From: Bryobacter sp964387685 | GTDB taxonomy: Bacteria; Acidobacteriota; Terriglobia; Bryobacterales; Bryobacteraceae | Assembly: GCA_964387685.1 (NCBI GenBank) | Contig: CAYLXK010000017.1 | Location: forward strand, 62,001-126,000 | DNA length: 64,000 nucleotides | Reading direction: 5' to 3' | The notes under the pieces: generated by a model | Databases searched by the model: none | Seen by the model: only the letters and a program-made list of their open reading frames with translations | Told to the model about the DNA's origin: nothing | Part shown: piece after piece, positions 8,586-17,538 of the stretch | Layout of the letters: each line of letters starts with the position of its first letter | How positions within the stretch are numbered: position 1 is the stretch's first letter | Position numbers and translations under genes: made by a program

Positions 8586-10377
8586 TGTCTTCCCTCTAAT
8601 TGGGCAGACGAGCGGCCGCATCCAATTGGAGCGAATAGCCCAAGGGGTGCCGCAGTGCACCGACATTCAAAGCCCACGCGACGGCTCGGGCCGCCTCTTT
8701 CTGGTGCAACAAAATGGCGTCGTTCGCATCTGGCGCAACGGCAGCCTCGAAGCCGGCAACTTCCTCGATTTGCGCGGCCGCATTTCCACCGGCGGCGAGC
8801 GAGGGTTGCTCGGTCTGGCCTTCCCGCCGGGCTTTGCCGCTAAGCGCTATTTCTACGTGAACTACACGAACCCTTCGGGCACCACCGTCGTCAGCCGCAT
8901 TCGCCTCTCCTCGGACAGCCAAGCCAACCTGGCCAGTGAGCAAATCCTGCTCAGCGTCGCCCAGCCCTTTTCCAATCACAACGGCGGCCAACTGCAGTTC
9001 GGGCCCGACGGCATGCTCTACATCGGCTTGGGCGACGGCGGCAGCGCCAACGACCCCCGCAACAACGGACAGAATCCCTTGGCCCTGTTGGGTAAGATGT
9101 TGCGCATCGACGTGGAATCCGATCCCGCCCGTTATCTGGTGCCGCCCGATAACCCCTTCGTGAACAACCCCGCCTATGCGCCTGAAATCTGGGCCCTCGG
9201 CCTGCGCAATCCCTGGCGCTACGCCTTTGACCGCGAAACCGGCGGCCTCTTCATCGCCGATGTGGGCCAGAACGCCTGGGAGGAAATCAGCTACCAGCCG
9301 CCCTCGAGCCGGGGCGGAGAGAATTACGGCTGGGTCACCATGGAAGGGAACGTCTGCGTCCGTAGTGGTTGCAACACCACTGGTCTTACGCTGCCCGTCC
9401 ATGTCTACCCCCGCAGCGAAGGACTGTCCATTACTGGCGGCTATGTCTATCGAGGCCAGCGCTACCCCTCGCTGCGCGGCGTCTATTTATACGGCGATTA
9501 CGTCACCGGGCGTCTTTGGGGCCTGCGCCAGCAGGGCGGCGGCTGGGTGAACGAACTGTTGATCGACCTCGGCCGCTCCTTCTCGATCGCTACTTTTGGC
9601 GAAGACGAGGACGGCGAACTGTTTGTTGCGAACCACTCCGAGGCCGAAATTTTCCGTATTCGCGGCCAGGAGCAGGTACAGCCCCAGCTTTCTGCCGCTG
9701 GCCTGGTGAACGCCGCCTCGTTCACGGCGGGCCTGGTGCCCGGCAGCTTGGCCACTGCGTTCACTTCGGGCCTTTTGAGCGCGAACCAGACGCTCGCTGC
9801 TGCTGCCGTTCCGCTGCCCACCGCCCTCGGCGGCATTCGCCTTCGCATCAATGGGGAAGCCGTGCCGCTCTTGGCCATTGTCCGCAATGCCCAGGGCGAG
9901 CAGGTCAATTTCCAGGTGCCCTGGCAGATTCCCGCGGGCAGCACCGCGCGCCTGGACCTCGAAGCCGCCGGCCAGACCAGTGCCGTGGTTGAGTCCGTGA
10001 TTGCGCGCCTCGCCCCTGGTGTCTTCAGCCAGGATGGCAACACCGCTCTGCTCATCCAGAACTCCAGCTTTGCCCTTGCCAGTTCCCTGAACCGCACCGA
10101 TATCTATGTGGCCTACGCAACCGGCCTGGGTCCGCTCGAGTCTCCTCTGGCCAGCGGCGCCGCCTCGGCCATCCCCATTCGGCTGGCCTCCAGCGCCGCC
10201 CTTACGATTGGTGGAGTTCCCGCGCAAATCTCCTATGCCGGCGCCGCCCCGGGCTTCCCCGGCGTCTACCAGATCAACTTCCGCGCGGGCGCGGGCACCC
10301 CAGCCGGGAATCAGGATCTGGTGCTGACTATTGACAGCGTCGCCTCGCCTGCACGCCGGGTGAACGTACTGCCCTAA
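8542..10377 (+). CDS. Secreted PQQ-dependent sugar dehydrogenase with Solibacter-type C-terminal domain
   Basis: A 611-residue exported protein. Residues 1-24 form a signal peptide. Residues 28-375 are a six-bladed beta-propeller of the soluble aldose/glucose dehydrogenase family: FSNHNGGQLQFGPDG supplies the catalytic histidine region, followed by YIGLGDGG and LRNPWRYAFD. These enzymes oxidise sugars with PQQ in the periplasm. Residues 380-611 form a separate domain (AAGLVNAASF, VNFQVPWQIP, YATGLGPL) that matches the uncharacterised C-terminal domain abundant in Solibacter (TIGR03437-like), one of the best lineage clues here. It overlaps the preceding gene by 44 nt. No PQQ synthesis genes lie in the window. 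Confidence 0.88.
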   Translation: MVAITRLKFVLCLTSVFPLIGQTSGRIQLERIAQGVPQCTDIQSPRDGSGRLFLVQQNGVVRIWRNGSLEAGNFLDLRGRISTGGERGLLGLAFPPGFAAKRYFYVNYTNPSGTTVVSRIRLSSDSQANLASEQILLSVAQPFSNHNGGQLQFGPDGMLYIGLGDGGSANDPRNNGQNPLALLGKMLRIDVESDPARYLVPPDNPFVNNPAYAPEIWALGLRNPWRYAFDRETGGLFIADVGQNAWEEISYQPPSSRGGENYGWVTMEGNVCVRSGCNTTGLTLPVHVYPRSEGLSITGGYVYRGQRYPSLRGVYLYGDYVTGRLWGLRQQGGGWVNELLIDLGRSFSIATFGEDEDGELFVANHSEAEIFRIRGQEQVQPQLSAAGLVNAASFTAGLVPGSLATAFTSGLLSANQTLAAAAVPLPTALGGIRLRINGEAVPLLAIVRNAQGEQVNFQVPWQIPAGSTARLDLEAAGQTSAVVESVIARLAPGVFSQDGNTALLIQNSSFALASSLNRTDIYVAYATGLGPLESPLASGAASAIPIRLASSAALTIGGVPAQISYAGAAPGFPGVYQINFRAGAGTPAGNQDLVLTIDSVASPARRVNVLP

Positions 10378-11153
10378 TGCCCGCTACGCGTTCTTCGCTG
10401 GTTGATAACCTGCGTCGCCTCGGAGTTAGCGCGGGCGACAGCCTAATGGTCCATTCAAGCCTCCGCTCGCTCGGGCCAGTGGTCGGTGGGGCCAATACCG
10501 TGGTCCAGGCCCTTCTCGATGCCGTTGGCGAAGAAGGGAACCTCTTTGCCTACGTAGACTTTGAGGCCTTCTTTGAAGACGACGACCCCGAAATCCCCGT
10601 TTTTGACAAACGCATCGCCCCCGCCGCGCGCGACCACGGCGTGCTGCACGAAGCTCTTCGCATCTGGCCCGGCGCCTTGCGCAGCGATCACCCAGACGCC
10701 GGCGTGGTGGCCCTCGGCCCTCGTGCCGAATGGCTGATCAAACCGCATCCGTTTCAATACGGTTACGGGACCGGTACCCCACTGGCCCGCTTTGTCGAAC
10801 TGGATGGAAAAGTCTTGATGCTGGGCGCACCGCTAGACCGCATCACGCTGCTCCACTATGCCGAACACTGCGCCCAAATTCCCGACAAGCGCATCTGCCG
10901 TTATCGCCGCCTCATGCCAGGCCAGATCGAAGCCATTTGGGTCGATTTTGAGGAATTCGAAACCGACGAGCCGGTTCACGAGGCCTTGCCCAGCGATTGC
11001 TTCGCCCAGATCGCGGAGGCGGCACTGCGCCAAGGAATCGGTCTTCGCCACCCCTTCGCGGCGGCGGAAGCCCACCTCTTTCCCGCCCGGCCCTTGGTCG
11101 ATTTCGCCATCCGCTGGATTGAGCGGCACGTCCTCGGCCCGCCGCCCCGCTAG
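10377..11153 (+). CDS. AAC(3)-family N-acetyltransferase
   Basis: A 258-residue protein of the aminoglycoside 3-N-acetyltransferase family. Family features are MVHSSLRSLGPVVGGANTVV near residues 24-43, RSDHPDAGVVALG near 101-113, and TLLHYAEHCAQIP near 156-168, where the conserved His/Glu sit. The ATG overlaps the dehydrogenase stop (TAATG), so the two are coupled. Many environmental members act on unknown amines rather than antibiotics, and the context with a PQQ enzyme gives no evidence for drug resistance. Confidence 0.83.
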   Translation: MPATRSSLVDNLRRLGVSAGDSLMVHSSLRSLGPVVGGANTVVQALLDAVGEEGNLFAYVDFEAFFEDDDPEIPVFDKRIAPAARDHGVLHEALRIWPGALRSDHPDAGVVALGPRAEWLIKPHPFQYGYGTGTPLARFVELDGKVLMLGAPLDRITLLHYAEHCAQIPDKRICRYRRLMPGQIEAIWVDFEEFETDEPVHEALPSDCFAQIAEAALRQGIGLRHPFAAAEAHLFPARPLVDFAIRWIERHVLGPPPR

Positions 11154-11391
11154 GCCCATCAAAATCTTCTATGGGTCACGTTGGCACTTTTCCCTACCCT
11201 CGTTGTAACGAATCTGTTTATACTCTGTACTACGAGGGGTGGGCTATCCGTTTCTTGCGGCCTTGCCAACCCTCCCCGTTACGACTCTCTCTGCCGGTCC
11301 GGCCTAGCCATCGCCCCATCGGCACTCGCCCCGTCGCGAACCCCGGCTCAACTTGTCATGAGCCAGAATCCAAATGTTCAGGGGTTTTGCA
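11154..11391. other. Intergenic region upstream of the TonB receptor
   Basis: A 238-base gap. It contains a TATACT hexamer at 11219-11224 that could be a -10 box, but no good -35 at the right distance (TTGTAA at 11203 is only 10 bases away). Downstream, GGGGTGGG (11236-11243) can pair with CCCTCCCC (11270-11277) with one mismatch, giving a possible leader hairpin. AGGGG at 11380-11384 stands 7 bases before ATG 11392 and is the likely ribosome binding site. No gene or repeat is seen. Confidence 0.4.
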
Positions 11392-14300
11392 ATGTCCAAT
11401 AAGAGACTGAGTATCTCACTTGCTCTTCTCGCCCTCGTCTCGCTTGCGAGCCACGGATGGGCCCAAAGTTTTTATGGCAGCCTGCGCGGGTCCGTAACCG
11501 ACGCCGCAGGCGCTACCGTCGCCAATGCCAAAGTTACCTTGGTTGAAGAATCCACCGGCGTTAGCCGCGCCGCCGTCACCGCCTCCAGCGGTGAGTTTGT
11601 GTTCTCCAACATCAATCCCAACACCTACACGCTGATTGTCGAAAATCCCGGTTTCAAGAAAACCGAGCGCAAAGGAATTTCGGTCGCCACGCAACAAGCC
11701 GTGACGGTGGACGTCAAGCTCGAAATCGGCGACGTCAATCAAAGTATCCAGGTCACTGAAGAAGTACCGCTGATCGAAACCGCCACAGCCTCCCAGGGTA
11801 CTGTGGTCGATCGTCAAAAGCTCATCGACCTGCCCAACCTCGGCCGTAACCCGTTTATGTTGAGCCGCCTGGCGCCCAACGTGCAGCAGGTGGGCAATCC
11901 CGCCTACGCCCGCATGCAGGACCAGAGCGGATCCTCGGCTATCGCCATTAACGGCGGTCCGGTCCGCGGCAACAACTACCTGATCGACGGTGTGCCGATT
12001 ACGGATTTCTCCAACCGCGCCATCATTATCCCCTCCCTGGAAGCGGTGGAGGAAATGAAAGTGCAGATCTCCACCTACGACGCCGAAATGGGCCGCACCG
12101 GCGGTGGCGTGTTTAACACCCTGCTCAAGACCGGCGGCAACTCTTATCACGGCGCGCTGATGGGCTACATCCGCGAGACCGAATGGATGGGCAACCTCTT
12201 CTTCCGCAATCGGCAGGGTTCCAATGCCGATGGTACGCCCCGCGCGCCGCGCATCGATTCTCCCAATCGTACCTATGCCGGAAGCTTTGGCGGCAAGGTC
12301 TGGATCCCTAAGATCTACGACGGCAAGAACCGCACCTTCTTCAATCTCGGTTTTGAAGGCTATCGCGATACCCAAGCCGCCGCCCGTGAGCAGTACACTC
12401 CCACGGCCCGCGAGCGTGTAGGGGACTTCTCCCAGACCTTGAACTCGGCCGGTGCCCCGCTTTTGATTTACGATCCGCTCACCACGGCGGCCGCCGGTGG
12501 CGCGCGTACGCCCTTCCCCGGCAACATCATCCCGGGCAATCGCATCGACACCGTAGGGCGCAACATCGCCGCCACCTACGAGCTGCCCAATATCTCTGGA
12601 TGGAATGGGCGCTACGGTTCGCCGAACCTGGCGGGAGGCGGTCCGCTGGCTTCGATCGCCGACCAGAAGTTCATCAAAGTCGATCACCAGATTCTCTCCT
12701 GGTGGCGCGCCAACCTGAGCTACTTGCGTTACAACTCCGACGAGCCCGGCGAGAACCCCTATCCCTCTATCTCTTCTCCGGACCAATGGATCCTCACGCG
12801 CCTTGTGGATGCGACCGCGATCAATAACACGATCACGCCGAACGCCACCACCGTCATCGCCGTCCGCTACGGCTTTAACCGCTTCCCCAACATCGGCACC
12901 CAAAAGAGCCAGAACTTCAACCTCGCCGGCTTGGGCTTCTCCAACGCTTTCGTGCGCGACGTGCCTTCGCAAACCTTCCCCAACGTGGCTATGGAAAACG
13001 CCTACTCGCTCGGCACGAATAACAACTTCAACTACATTCACCACTCGAAGAACTTCGGTATCCAAGGCTCGAAGTTCATCGGCAAGCACACGATTAAGCT
13101 GGGCTACGACTACCGTAAGCTGAACAACGACGGCTTGGACTTCGGCAACTCCTCGGGCGCCTTCACGTTCAACAACCGCTTTACCAATCTCAATTCGACT
13201 TCCGCCAGCACCGCCAGCGGCGCCGACATTGCCGGTCTTCTCCTGGGAGCCCCGGCCGCGGCCACCGGCTTCGTGCCCACCAAACTCTTCCAGTTCATGG
13301 TCTACAACGCTACCTACATCCAGGACGACTGGCGCGTGTCCAAGAAATTAACCTTGAACTTCGGCCTGCGCTGGGAACGCGAATCCGGCTTGCAGGAAGC
13401 CAACAATAACCTCATCACCGGCTTCGACCCGGAAGCCTTCAACCCGCTCAGCACCAGCAGCGGCACTCCCGTCAAAGGCGCCTTCTACTTTGCCGGCGTG
13501 GACGGCCGTCCGACCCAGACCAGCAACTTCGAACAGAATAAGTTCTCCCCGCGCGTCGGCGTCGCCTACCAATGGAACGAGAAGACGACCATCCGCGCCG
13601 GTTGGGGTATGTTCTGGGCGCCGCTGATTCCGCTCGGTTCCCCCTTTAATAGCGAGGGCATTACCGCCTTGACCCAGCCCAACGCCGCTGTCAACGGCAT
13701 CCCGCAGATTTCGCTTTCCAACCCCTTCCCGAACGGCCTCGATAAACCCGTGGGCAACGCCCTTGGACCCCTGACCGGCATCGGCAAGAGCATCACGACC
13801 TTTGCCCCCGACGCCCAGGCGGGCCGCGTGCAGCAATACAGCTTCGACGTGCAGCGCCAACTGCCCGGCGGCATGATGGTGAGCGTCGGCTACTCCGGTT
13901 CGATCTCACGCAACATCACCTGGACCTCGGCTGGCCTTAACGTGAACCAGCTCCGCCCCGAGTACCTCTCGCTCGGTTCGGCCTTGGTGGCCTCTACCCC
14001 CAATCCCTTCTTTGGGCGGGGCGGCGTGTCGGGCCTGGCGGGCGCCAATATCGAACGCCAGCAACTGCTGCGGCCCTATCCGCAGTTCACCGGCGTCACC
14101 TACGCCAACCAAAGCTACGTGCGCGGCCGTTATGACTCGATGGCCGTACAGTTCCGCAAGAACACTTCCCGAGGCTTGAACTTCCTGACCGCCTACACCT
14201 GGTCGAAGAACTACGATAACGCCGGCGGCGGCGCGGGCAACAACCTCAACGGCGGCAACGCCGGTCCGCAGAACGTCTACGACCTCGACGCCGAATACGG

Positions 14301-14871
14301 CTTGAGCTACCTGCACTCGCCCCACCGCTGGACGAATTCGATCACCTACGAATTGCCCTTCGGCAAGGGCCGCCAGTTCCTGGGCAACGCCAACTACCTC
14401 ACCAACCTGGTGGTGGCGGGCTGGAGCATCAACTCCGTCTCCACCATCCAGACCGGTTATCCCTTGCAGCTCTTCAATAACACCAACGGCAACGGCGGCT
14501 TTGGCTTCGCCCGCCAGCGCCCGAACGCGACCGGCATCGACCCGGCCGCCACCGGCAGTTTCGCGCAGCGGATCGACGGATGGCTGAACCCGGCCGCCTT
14601 CACCGCCGCGCCGGCCTTTACTTTGGGCAACGTTTCGCGCACCATCGCGACGCGCGGCCCCGGCCAGGTCAATTGGGATATCTCGATGTTCAAGACCTTC
14701 GAAATTTACGAAGGCTTCAAGGCGCAATTCCGCGCCGAGGCCTTGAACGCGATGAATACTCCCTGGTTCCGCGGTCCGAATACCGCTGTCGGCAACGGCA
14801 GCTTCGGCCGCATCACTTCGCAAGGCAATTTCCCGCGCATGCTGCAACTCGGCCTGCGCTTGTATTTCTAA
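11392..14871 (+). CDS. TonB-dependent receptor with N-terminal carboxypeptidase-regulatory domain
   Basis: An outer-membrane transporter of 1159 residues. A signal peptide covers residues 1-25 (MSNKRLSIS to GWAQ). Residues 30-110 form a carboxypeptidase-regulatory beta-sandwich (SLRGSVTDAAGATVANAKVT, ...NPGFKKTERKGI). A TonB plug follows at about 120-240 (LIDGVPITDFSNRA, VEEMKVQISTYDAEMGRTGG), then the long beta-barrel ending in LQLGLRLYF, with the expected terminal aromatic residue. ATG 11392 is chosen because AGGGG lies 7 bases upstream. This giant Oar-like class is greatly expanded in Acidobacteria and takes up glycans, peptides or metals; the ligand is unknown. A twin-arginine aminotransferase gene follows. 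Confidence 0.92.
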   Translation: MSNKRLSISLALLALVSLASHGWAQSFYGSLRGSVTDAAGATVANAKVTLVEESTGVSRAAVTASSGEFVFSNINPNTYTLIVENPGFKKTERKGISVATQQAVTVDVKLEIGDVNQSIQVTEEVPLIETATASQGTVVDRQKLIDLPNLGRNPFMLSRLAPNVQQVGNPAYARMQDQSGSSAIAINGGPVRGNNYLIDGVPITDFSNRAIIIPSLEAVEEMKVQISTYDAEMGRTGGGVFNTLLKTGGNSYHGALMGYIRETEWMGNLFFRNRQGSNADGTPRAPRIDSPNRTYAGSFGGKVWIPKIYDGKNRTFFNLGFEGYRDTQAAAREQYTPTARERVGDFSQTLNSAGAPLLIYDPLTTAAAGGARTPFPGNIIPGNRIDTVGRNIAATYELPNISGWNGRYGSPNLAGGGPLASIADQKFIKVDHQILSWWRANLSYLRYNSDEPGENPYPSISSPDQWILTRLVDATAINNTITPNATTVIAVRYGFNRFPNIGTQKSQNFNLAGLGFSNAFVRDVPSQTFPNVAMENAYSLGTNNNFNYIHHSKNFGIQGSKFIGKHTIKLGYDYRKLNNDGLDFGNSSGAFTFNNRFTNLNSTSASTASGADIAGLLLGAPAAATGFVPTKLFQFMVYNATYIQDDWRVSKKLTLNFGLRWERESGLQEANNNLITGFDPEAFNPLSTSSGTPVKGAFYFAGVDGRPTQTSNFEQNKFSPRVGVAYQWNEKTTIRAGWGMFWAPLIPLGSPFNSEGITALTQPNAAVNGIPQISLSNPFPNGLDKPVGNALGPLTGIGKSITTFAPDAQAGRVQQYSFDVQRQLPGGMMVSVGYSGSISRNITWTSAGLNVNQLRPEYLSLGSALVASTPNPFFGRGGVSGLAGANIERQQLLRPYPQFTGVTYANQSYVRGRYDSMAVQFRKNTSRGLNFLTAYTWSKNYDNAGGGAGNNLNGGNAGPQNVYDLDAEYGLSYLHSPHRWTNSITYELPFGKGRQFLGNANYLTNLVVAGWSINSVSTIQTGYPLQLFNNTNGNGGFGFARQRPNATGIDPAATGSFAQRIDGWLNPAAFTAAPAFTLGNVSRTIATRGPGQVNWDISMFKTFEIYEGFKAQFRAEALNAMNTPWFRGPNTAVGNGSFGRITSQGNFPRMLQLGLRLYF

Positions 14872-14895
14872 GTGGCCCGCGCCGTAGGGCGCGCC

Positions 14896-14945
14896 TATAA
14901 TCAAAGCAGTCAAATCCGTTTCGCGTGGTCCCTTGGGGCCACGCG
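14896..14945 (+). promoter_or_regulatory. Possible promoter -10 box and leader hairpin before the aminotransferase
   Basis: A perfect TATAAT lies at 14896-14901, just after the receptor gene, but the sequence 17 bases upstream (TGGCCC) is a poor -35. It is followed by an inverted repeat, CGCGTGGTCC at 14922-14931 pairing with GGGCCACGCG at 14936-14945, with one G-T wobble. There is no T-run, so it is not a typical terminator; it could be a leader hairpin about 55 bases before ATG 15001. Confidence 0.3.
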
Positions 14946-15000
14946 ATGCGGCGAGTAGAAGCAGTTTTCGGTGATGTTAGTGAGAAAGGATCAGAGAGAG

Positions 15001-16158
15001 ATGTCCATTATTACCCCACAGGTCGAGAACGATCTGCTCAAGCGCGGCTACTCGCGCCGGAACTTCGGCAAGATCGCGAGCCTCATTGCGGGCGGCGCGG
15101 CCCTGCCGTTCTATAACGAAGCGGCCCTCGCGCAGTTGTCCATGCTGCGCGGCAACATTCCCGCCGACGCCGTTCGCATCAACGCGAACGAAAACCCCCT
15201 GGGCCCCTGTCCGGAAGCCGCCGAGGCCATGTACAGCGTGATCAAGGCCGGCGGCCGTTACATGTACGAAAAGACCTTCGAGTTTCAAAAGACCCAGGCC
15301 GACCTGGACGGAGTCAAGCCGGACTACGTCGCCCCCTTTGCCGGCTCCTCGGCCCCGCTGCATTACTCGGTGATCGCCTTCACCTCGCCCACCCGCGGCC
15401 TGGTGACGGCCGACCCGGATTACGAAGCCGCCGGCCGCGCCGCCCAAGTCATCGGCGCTAAGGTGACCAAGGTGAAGCTGGACGCCGCCAACGGCTACAA
15501 GCACGACGTCAAGGCCATGCTGGCCGCCGATCCGAACGCCGGCGCTTTCTACGTTTGCAACCCCAACAATCCCTCGGGCACGCTCACGCCCAAAGCCGAT
15601 ATCGCCTGGTTGATCGCCAACAAGCCCGCGGGCTCCGTCGTTATTCTCGATGAAGCCTACATCCACTTGACCGGCGCCGATTTCGGCAGCGATTTCGTGC
15701 AGCAGGACAAGGACGTGGTGATCCTCCGTACCTTCTCCAAGCTCTTCGGCATGGCCGGCCTGCGCGCCGGCGCCGCCATCGGCCGCCCGGACCTGTTGAA
15801 GAAAATGATGCCCTACTCCGCCGGCGCCCTCCCCGTCACCGGCATGGTAGGCGCCAACGCCAGCCTTAAGGTGAAAGACCTCGTCGCCAAGCGCCGCGAG
15901 ATCATCAAGGCGACCCGCGAAGACGTGCTGAGCTGGTCCACCTCCAAGGGCTATTCCTTCATTCCCTCGGTCTCCAACAAGTTCATGATCGACGTGAAGA
16001 TGCCCGCCCGCACCTACATCGAGAAGATGATCGGCGAAAAGGTTCTCGTCGGCCGCGCTTGGCCCTCGATGCCCACTCACGTGCGCGTTTCCATCGGCAC
16101 CCCCGAGGAAATGGCCAAGTGGAAGGCCGCCCACGCCAAGGTGATGGCCACCGCTTAG
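15001..16158 (+). CDS. Class I/II (HisC-like) aminotransferase with a twin-arginine signal
   Basis: A 385-residue PLP-dependent fold-type I aminotransferase related to histidinol-phosphate aminotransferase. Substrate and cofactor motifs are INANENPLGPC (60-70), CNPNNPSGT (186-194), ILDEAYIH (215-222) and the Schiff-base lysine K247 in TFSKLFGMAGLRAG. Unlike HisC, residues 17-45 read YSRRNFGKIASLIAGGAALP, a good twin-arginine export signal, so the folded enzyme probably acts in the periplasm. ATG 15001 follows GAGAGAG; an earlier in-frame start at 14971 lacks support. Its position after a TonB receptor suggests that the receptor ligand or its breakdown product may be its amino donor; that is inference. 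Confidence 0.85.
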   Translation: MSIITPQVENDLLKRGYSRRNFGKIASLIAGGAALPFYNEAALAQLSMLRGNIPADAVRINANENPLGPCPEAAEAMYSVIKAGGRYMYEKTFEFQKTQADLDGVKPDYVAPFAGSSAPLHYSVIAFTSPTRGLVTADPDYEAAGRAAQVIGAKVTKVKLDAANGYKHDVKAMLAADPNAGAFYVCNPNNPSGTLTPKADIAWLIANKPAGSVVILDEAYIHLTGADFGSDFVQQDKDVVILRTFSKLFGMAGLRAGAAIGRPDLLKKMMPYSAGALPVTGMVGANASLKVKDLVAKRREIIKATREDVLSWSTSKGYSFIPSVSNKFMIDVKMPARTYIEKMIGEKVLVGRAWPSMPTHVRVSIGTPEEMAKWKAAHAKVMATA

Positions 16159-16257
16159 TTTTCTGTTGTTGCTGCGCCCTCTCTGATCTGGTCTAGCGCG
16201 TGCCGCGTCCGCGCGCGCTAGACCCTAAACGATAACCACTTTCCTCCCTGGACGAAC

Positions 16258-17538
16258 TTGAAGCTCCCCAAGATCAACTATTCGTGGAAGCACCTGGGCG
16301 GCGATCTCTTCGGCGGCGCGGTCGCGGCGCTGATCGCTCTGCCCTACGGGCTGGCCATGGCCACCCTGATGGGCATTCCTCCCATCTACGGCCTCTTCAC
16401 TTCTCTCATCACCTCTCCCATCACGGCGCTGTTGGGGCGCAACCCGGTACTGATCGGCGGCACCTCTACGGTCACGCTGCCTTTCCTGGTTTCCGCCGTC
16501 AAGCAACAAGGTTTGGCCGGTTGCGCCAAGGTCACCCTGGTGGCCGCCGTTTTCATGCTGGTGTTCAGCGTTTTGAAGCTGGGCCGGCACATCGCCAAGA
16601 TCCCCCATACGGTCGTCAGCGGTTTTTCCTGCGGCATCGGCGCCATGATGGTCATCAATCAGTTGCGCACCATCCTCGGTTTGCAGGTGCCCAAAGGGGT
16701 CTCCTGGCCAAGCTCGATTTTGGCCCAGTTGGGCCTGGTGTGGGAGTTGCTGCCAACTACGCAGTGGGCGCCGCTGCTCTTGGGATTAATTGTCGTGGGC
16801 GGCGCCTTTTACTTCGCCAAGCTCAACAACAAGCTGCCCGCTCCGTTACTGGGCATCCTGATGGCCGTGGGCGCATCTTTCGCGCTGAATTTGCACGAAA
16901 AGGAATTGGGCCAGTTGCCGCTGGATATCCCCGCCTTCATGGGCTTCACCTGGAGCCCTAAGGAAGTGCTCGAGCTAATCAACGAAGGCTTCGGCCTCGC
17001 CGTGGTTTCCAGTATCAACCTGCTGATCACTTCCCGCGTCGTGGAACACTTCCGCGGACGGCATCGCCCCATGCGCCCCTCCGACGCCGACGGGGAGCTG
17101 GGCGCTTACGGCATCGCCAACGTCGTGGCCGGCATTTTTGCGGCGCCCATCAGCGTTGGCATCCCCGCGCGTTCCTTGGCTAACGTCCGCTGCGGAGGCA
17201 CCACCCGAATGTCCAATCTGGTGCACGGGGCCATGCTCTTAGGTTTTTTAGGTTTGGGTTCGGAGATGGTTTCGCATATTCCCTTGCCGGCCTTGGCCGG
17301 CGTTACAGCCTACGTCGGGATCTGCCTGCTCGAATGGGGTACCTGGCGGCGCTTGAAGGTAATGCGCCCGATGGACTCGGCGGCGTTTCTCGCCACCGCG
17401 ATCTTCACCCTCTTTGTCAATGCCGTGGCTGCCGTGGCGATCGGGTGCGGAATCTATGTAATGCGTTGGTTGTGGCAAGACGTGCTGGCGCGGCCTCGTA
17501 CGGAAACTGCCGGCAGTGCGGCGGCGGCTGCCCGCTAG
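16258..17538 (+). CDS. SulP-family anion transporter lacking a STAS domain
   Basis: A 426-residue inner-membrane SLC26/SulP transporter for sulfate, bicarbonate or similar anions. The N-terminal family signature is GGAVAALIALPYGLAMATLM, followed by GLFTSLITSPITALLGRNPV and a string of about 10-12 hydrophobic helices. It ends soon after the last helix with a short Ala-rich tail, so the usual cytoplasmic STAS domain is absent. No ATG is available near the N-terminus; TTG at 16258 gives a sensible start (KLPKINYSWKHLGGDL). It is on the same strand as the aminotransferase, 99 bases downstream. Confidence 0.85.
   Translation: MKLPKINYSWKHLGGDLFGGAVAALIALPYGLAMATLMGIPPIYGLFTSLITSPITALLGRNPVLIGGTSTVTLPFLVSAVKQQGLAGCAKVTLVAAVFMLVFSVLKLGRHIAKIPHTVVSGFSCGIGAMMVINQLRTILGLQVPKGVSWPSSILAQLGLVWELLPTTQWAPLLLGLIVVGGAFYFAKLNNKLPAPLLGILMAVGASFALNLHEKELGQLPLDIPAFMGFTWSPKEVLELINEGFGLAVVSSINLLITSRVVEHFRGRHRPMRPSDADGELGAYGIANVVAGIFAAPISVGIPARSLANVRCGGTTRMSNLVHGAMLLGFLGLGSEMVSHIPLPALAGVTAYVGICLLEWGTWRRLKVMRPMDSAAFLATAIFTLFVNAVAAVAIGCGIYVMRWLWQDVLARPRTETAGSAAAAAR

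Noticed and set aside
10377..11153. Antibiotic resistance gene
   Set aside because: Only family membership supports it; no resistance context, integron or mobile element is visible.
11203..11224. TTGTAA and TATACT as a promoter pair before the TonB receptor
   Set aside because: The spacing is only 10 bases, too short for sigma70; no other -35 fits.
11416..13089. A 557-codon open frame on the minus strand
   Set aside because: It lies opposite the TonB receptor, has Gly/Val/Ala-biased sequence and no recognisable domain; judged a shadow.
14922..14945. Rho-independent terminator after the TonB receptor
   Set aside because: The hairpin is good but no T-run follows it, so it is listed only as a possible leader structure.
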